From NCBI GenBank assembly GCA_002353575.1, contig DEJQ01000002.1, positions 52,913 to 68,912 on the forward strand: 16,000 nt of DNA, given 5' to 3'. The notes under the pieces are model-generated. The model had not been told where the DNA came from. It saw only the letters and a list, made by a program, of their open reading frames with translations, and did not search any database. The position numbers and the translations under genes were made by a program. The DNA is from Prevotellaceae bacterium UBA2744 (GTDB taxonomy: Bacteria > Bacteroidota > Bacteroidia > Bacteroidales > Bacteroidaceae). The first letter of the stretch is position 1, and the number at the start of each line of letters is the position of its first letter. Positions 14,240-16,000 of the stretch are shown piece by piece.

Positions 14240-14638
14240 ATGGAAGCATCAAAGAAAGTATTTGATTTTCTGGAGAAAGCAGGAACATTCTATCTGGCAA
14301 CAGTAGAAGGCGATCAGCCACGTGTACGTCCCTACGGAGCTATGCTCTATTTCGAGGACAAAATCTATATCATGGCATTTGGCAAGACTAATGCCACACG
14401 TCAGATTGCAGCCAATCAGAAAGCGGAGATTTGCGCTTTCAAGGGCCAGACGCTACGCATTGCGTGCACACTCGTGGAGGACAACCGCCCTGAGGTAGGC
14501 AGGGCTCTCGTCGAGAAGATGCCCGTGCTGAAGCCTGCACTCGGCGAGAACGGCGAGAACGGCGTGATGTACTATCTGAAGGATGCCAAGGCTGACTTCT
14601 TCAAGATGATGGAACTGGAAGAAACAGTTAATTTCTAA
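14240..14638 (+). CDS. Pyridoxamine 5'-phosphate oxidase-like FMN-binding split-barrel protein
   Basis: The 132-residue protein has the compact split-barrel pattern of the PNPOx-like family: TFYLATVEGDQPRVRPYG (16-33) at the first strands, KIYIMAFGKTNATRQIAANQ (42-61), and KAEICAFKGQTLRIACTLVE in the barrel core. Such small proteins bind flavin and usually reduce small molecules; they are distinct from the biosynthetic PdxH, which is longer. The exact substrate cannot be told. A 40-bp gap with no promoter or terminator separates it from the bacterioferritin-like gene, and the winged-helix gene starts 13 bp after its stop, so it probably belongs to the same transcript. The start context CATATTATG is A/T-rich without a Shine-Dalgarno site. 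Confidence 0.85.
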   Translation: MEASKKVFDFLEKAGTFYLATVEGDQPRVRPYGAMLYFEDKIYIMAFGKTNATRQIAANQKAEICAFKGQTLRIACTLVEDNRPEVGRALVEKMPVLKPALGENGENGVMYYLKDAKADFFKMMELEETVNF

Positions 14639-14651
14639 TCGGCAACAGACT

Positions 14652-14825
14652 ATGAAAGAACAAGTATTAAAGGCTATGCGCGAGGCTGGAAAACCAGTTT
14701 CCGCCGGTGACGTAACTAAGGCGCTGGGTGCTGACCGCAAGGAAGTGGATAAGGCATTTGCAGAATTGAAGAAGGAAGGTGCTATCGTATCACCCGTTCG
14801 CTGCAAATGGGAACCAGCACAATGA
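14652..14825 (+). CDS. Small winged-helix-like protein (57 residues)
   Basis: The translation begins MKEQVLKAMREAGKPVSAGD, continues with VTKALGADRKEVDKAFAELK and ends KKEGAIVSPVRCKWEPAQ. It has the order of a minimal winged helix: a first helix, a turn (GKPVSAGD), a second helix (VTKALG), a recognition-like helix (DRKEVDKAFAELKKEG), and a beta wing (AIVSPVRCKW). It resembles the MarR/DprA-type C-terminal winged helices found as stand-alone small proteins in Bacteroidales, and may bind nucleic acid or another protein. It starts 13 bp after the flavin-protein gene and its TGA overlaps the ATG of the ZIP transporter (ATGA at 14822-14825), so the two are probably translationally coupled. Codon use is like its neighbours. 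The coding call is good; the role is inferred. Confidence 0.8.
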   Translation: MKEQVLKAMREAGKPVSAGDVTKALGADRKEVDKAFAELKKEGAIVSPVRCKWEPAQ

Positions 14826-15598
14826 CGGTTATCATTGGACTGCTCATTCCTTTCATAGGAACTATCATCGGGGCTGCATTCGTCTTTTTCATGAAGGACG
14901 AAATGTCGCCCCGACTGCAAAAGACACTGTTGGGTTTTGCATCAGGAGTAATGGTTGCAGCTTCAGTATGGTCACTGCTGATACCAGCAATGGATATGGA
15001 AGCCCATAAGGGTGCATGGTCTGTAGTACCCGCATCGATAGGTTTTCTGGCTGGTATCGGTTTCTTGCTCGTACTCGACGACATAACACCACACTTACAC
15101 ATCGGTACCGATAAGCCTGAGGGTCCGCGCTCGCATCTCTCTCGCACGGCTATGCTTGCTTTGGCAGTCACTATACATAACCTGCCTGAAGGAATGGCTG
15201 TGGGCGTGGTCTTTGCAGGAGCCGGACAGGGGTTGGCAAATATTTCCATTACATCGGCTATTGCAGTGTCATTGGGTATTGCAATACAGAATATTCCGGA
15301 AGGTGCTATAATCTCGATGCCAATGCGTGCTGCAGGCAATTCGAAATGGCGTTCGTTCATGATAGGAAGTCTCAGCGGGGCTGTAGAACCTATCGGCGGA
15401 TTGGCTGTCATTCTGCTCGCATCGATGCTCACGCCTCTTCTGCCCTACATGCTCGCATTTGCTGCAGGAGCGATGTTCTACGTCGTAGTCGAGGAACTCA
15501 TCCCCGAAGCATCGGAAGGCCAGCACAGCAATCTAAGCACTATCGGTTTTGCAATTGGTTTCGTGCTGATGATGGTACTTGATGTGGTGATGGGTTAA
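14822..15598 (+). CDS. ZIP-family metal transporter (GufA/ZupT-like)
   Basis: The 258-residue inner-membrane protein belongs to the ZIP family, which takes up divalent metals such as zinc, iron or manganese. Hydrophobic segments are seen at about 3-23, 35-55, 68-86, 109-132, 142-160, 178-200, 205-226 and 240-256, giving eight helices. Metal-binding signatures are HNLPEG (119-124) in the fourth helix and QNIPEG (156-161) in the fifth, with further acidic positions at Glu189 and Glu224/225. The histidine-bearing loop DDITPHLHIG (86-95) may act in metal handling. The start is taken as the ATG overlapping the preceding stop; a second in-frame ATG at 14807 would add five residues and overlap the upstream gene by 19 bases. 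It sits last in a set with a ferritin-like gene, which suggests metal homeostasis. The transported metal cannot be told from sequence. Confidence 0.92.
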   Translation: MTVIIGLLIPFIGTIIGAAFVFFMKDEMSPRLQKTLLGFASGVMVAASVWSLLIPAMDMEAHKGAWSVVPASIGFLAGIGFLLVLDDITPHLHIGTDKPEGPRSHLSRTAMLALAVTIHNLPEGMAVGVVFAGAGQGLANISITSAIAVSLGIAIQNIPEGAIISMPMRAAGNSKWRSFMIGSLSGAVEPIGGLAVILLASMLTPLLPYMLAFAAGAMFYVVVEELIPEASEGQHSNLSTIGFAIGFVLMMVLDVVMG

Positions 15599-15705
15599 TG
15601 ACTGTTTGCTGAAATCAAGCAGAATGAGCAGAATGTGTCGGATTTAAGGGACCAGTACTTTACACCAACCCCGTAAATAACTGATACTCAGTATTGTCTA
15701 GCTGG

Positions 15706-15784
15706 CGCGCAGGCAGCTGTTGAGGAATAATTGACTCTTACATATTAAATAAAGAGACCTGTTCGCATGGGCAGGTCTTTTTTT
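15706..15784 (+). repeat. Diverged second copy of the ppdK 3' end and terminator
   Basis: Fifteen bases (15706-15720) are identical to the ppdK end, then one synonymous change (GTC to GTT) and GAGGAATAA follow, so the last codons A-Q-A-A-V-E-E-stop are preserved. The similarity continues through the terminator. Upstream of 15706 it does not resemble ppdK. This is a fragment without a gene body. Confidence 0.8.
15751..15784 (+). terminator. Intrinsic terminator in the second ppdK-tail copy
   Basis: The stem AGACCTG/CAGGTCT (15755-15761 with 15772-15778), extended by G-U, C-G and A-T pairs, has loop GCAT (15765-15768) and a T run through 15784. It now serves as the probable end of the ZIP transcript. 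Compared with copy 1, one G-C pair is replaced by A-T on both sides, so pairing is kept. Confidence 0.85.
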
Positions 15785-15825
15785 AATCTTTAGAAGAAGG
15801 TTTCCGACGATTACTGACTAAAAAC

Positions 15826-15842
15826 GTCGCATAATTTGCGAT
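15826..15842. promoter_or_regulatory. Operator-like inverted repeat, upstream copy
   Basis: GTCGCA, five bases (TAATT), then TGCGAT: the same dyad as at 15888-15904 with one mismatch. It lies 15 bp upstream of the -33 box. A second ATAATTTGC follows at a 10-bp interval (15831-15839 and 15841-15849). Confidence 0.6.
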
Positions 15843-15856
15843 AATTTGCAGATTTG

Positions 15857-15888
15857 TTTGTTTATTCGACATTAATTTAGTATCTTTG
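15857..15888 (+). promoter_or_regulatory. Promoter of the Fic-family gene
   Basis: TTTG at 15857-15860, a 20-bp spacer and TATCTTTG at 15881-15888 match both boxes of the Bacteroidetes promoter. Transcription would begin near 15895, within the downstream inverted repeat, leaving a leader of about 50 nt. Confidence 0.7.
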
Positions 15889-15904
15889 TCGCAGAATTTG
15901 CGAC
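15888..15904. promoter_or_regulatory. Operator-like perfect inverted repeat at the Fic transcript start
   Basis: GTCGCA-GAATT-TGCGAC is a perfect 6-bp dyad with a 5-bp spacer. It begins at the last base of the -7 box and covers the expected start of transcription, a position where a bound protein would block initiation. A further half-site GTCGCA lies at 15922-15927 in the leader. Confidence 0.65.
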
Positions 15905-15944
15905 GTTAATTGTTGTTTTATGTCGCACAAAGTACGAATGCATT

Positions 15945-16000
15945 ATGTATATACACGAAAGAGATAATTGGACGGATTTCCGTTGGGACACGTCCCAAGT
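15945..16000 (+). CDS. Fic-family protein, N-terminal fragment (cut by window end)
   Basis: Only 18 codons are in the window: MYIHERDNWTDFRWDTSQ, continuing past the edge. This opening is like that of Fic/DOC-family proteins with an N-terminal DUF4172 region, whose start commonly reads M-Y-I-H-E or K-Y-I-W-Q, then W-x-x-F-x-W-D. Fic enzymes usually attach AMP from ATP to target proteins and are often involved in toxin-like or regulatory modification. Two upstream ATGs (15920, 15938) are in a frame that stops after 15 codons, so the ATG at 15945 is chosen. The gene has a strong-looking promoter and two operator-like repeats. The catalytic Fic motif lies beyond the window, so family membership rests on the N-terminus alone. 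Confidence 0.6.
   Translation, partial: MYIHERDNWTDFRWDTSQ

Larger units (their letters stand above)
15599..15944. other. Noncoding stretch between the ZIP gene and the Fic-family gene
   Basis: No ORF of note lies here. It contains a perfect tandem repeat of AGCAGAATG (15618-15635), an 11-bp palindrome ATACTCAGTAT (15684-15694), the second copy of the ppdK tail with terminator (15706-15784), and the promoter and paired inverted repeats in front of the Fic gene (15826-15927). The ppdK-like reading frame is open only from 15677 to the TAA at 15728-15730. Confidence 0.7.

Noticed and set aside
14782..15432. Reverse-strand ORF of 216 residues opposite the ZIP transporter
   Set aside because: Its long open frame follows from the codon pattern of the transporter; the translation is low-complexity in Pro, Ala, Ile and Ser with no family signature.
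15684..15694. 11-bp palindrome ATACTCAGTAT as an operator
   Set aside because: It occurs once, is short, and is not near a promoter or a gene start.
12576..15784. Calling the two ppdK-tail copies attL and attR of a mobile element
   Set aside because: The repeats have diverged too far for a recent site-specific insertion and no integrase, relaxase or transposase gene lies between them, so only the repeat itself is annotated.

Overview
The window reads as chromosomal DNA of a Bacteroidales bacterium, most like Prevotella or a close relative. The evidence is a PorQ homologue of the type IX secretion system, several promoters of the Bacteroidetes type (TTTG, about 19-20 bp, then TAnnTTTG), mostly weak Shine-Dalgarno sites with A/T-rich start contexts, and a lipoprotein with an acidic stretch after the lipobox cysteine. 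GC content looks close to 50% in the housekeeping genes. No rRNA, tRNA, CRISPR array, transposase or integrase was found.

Layout. Positions 1-1143 hold a small winged-helix-like ORF that looks frameshifted, followed by a DNA alkylation repair (AlkD-like) gene. Positions 1229-2680 hold a lipoprotein gene with its own promoter and panB (pantothenate/CoA synthesis). Positions 2733-6456 are a forward cluster: meaB (GTPase chaperone of methylmalonyl-CoA mutase), porQ (type IX secretion), cmk (CMP kinase) and ispH (isoprenoid synthesis), tightly spaced or overlapping at most joints. ispH meets, tail to tail with a 48-bp overlap, a reverse-strand gene for an 832-residue acyl-activating enzyme / acyl carrier / PlsC acyltransferase fusion. 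A divergent promoter region (8908-9021) then drives a DUF2007 protein and a secreted Sel1-repeat protein, closed by a strong intrinsic terminator. ppdK (pyruvate phosphate dikinase) follows with a near-consensus promoter, a codon choice unlike its neighbours, and its own terminator.

Downstream of ppdK is an accessory-looking stretch: a reverse AraC-family regulator diverging from a bacterioferritin-like gene, then an FMN-binding split-barrel protein, a 57-residue winged-helix protein and a ZIP metal transporter overlapping it by ATGA. This stretch ends at 15706-15784 with a diverged second copy of the ppdK 3' end plus its terminator, so a segment of about 3.1 kb is bracketed by imperfect direct repeats. 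The window closes with the promoter and first 18 codons of a Fic-family gene, whose promoter is bracketed by two GTCGCA-N5-TGCGAY inverted repeats that look like operators.

The most notable observations are the duplicated ppdK tail/terminator with a compensated stem base pair, the operator pair around the Fic promoter, the three-domain acyltransferase fusion, the bacterioferritin-like protein whose diiron and haem ligands look partly lost, and the frameshift in the first gene. Most of the rest is ordinary housekeeping content. I see no clear sign of a wholly new multi-gene system.
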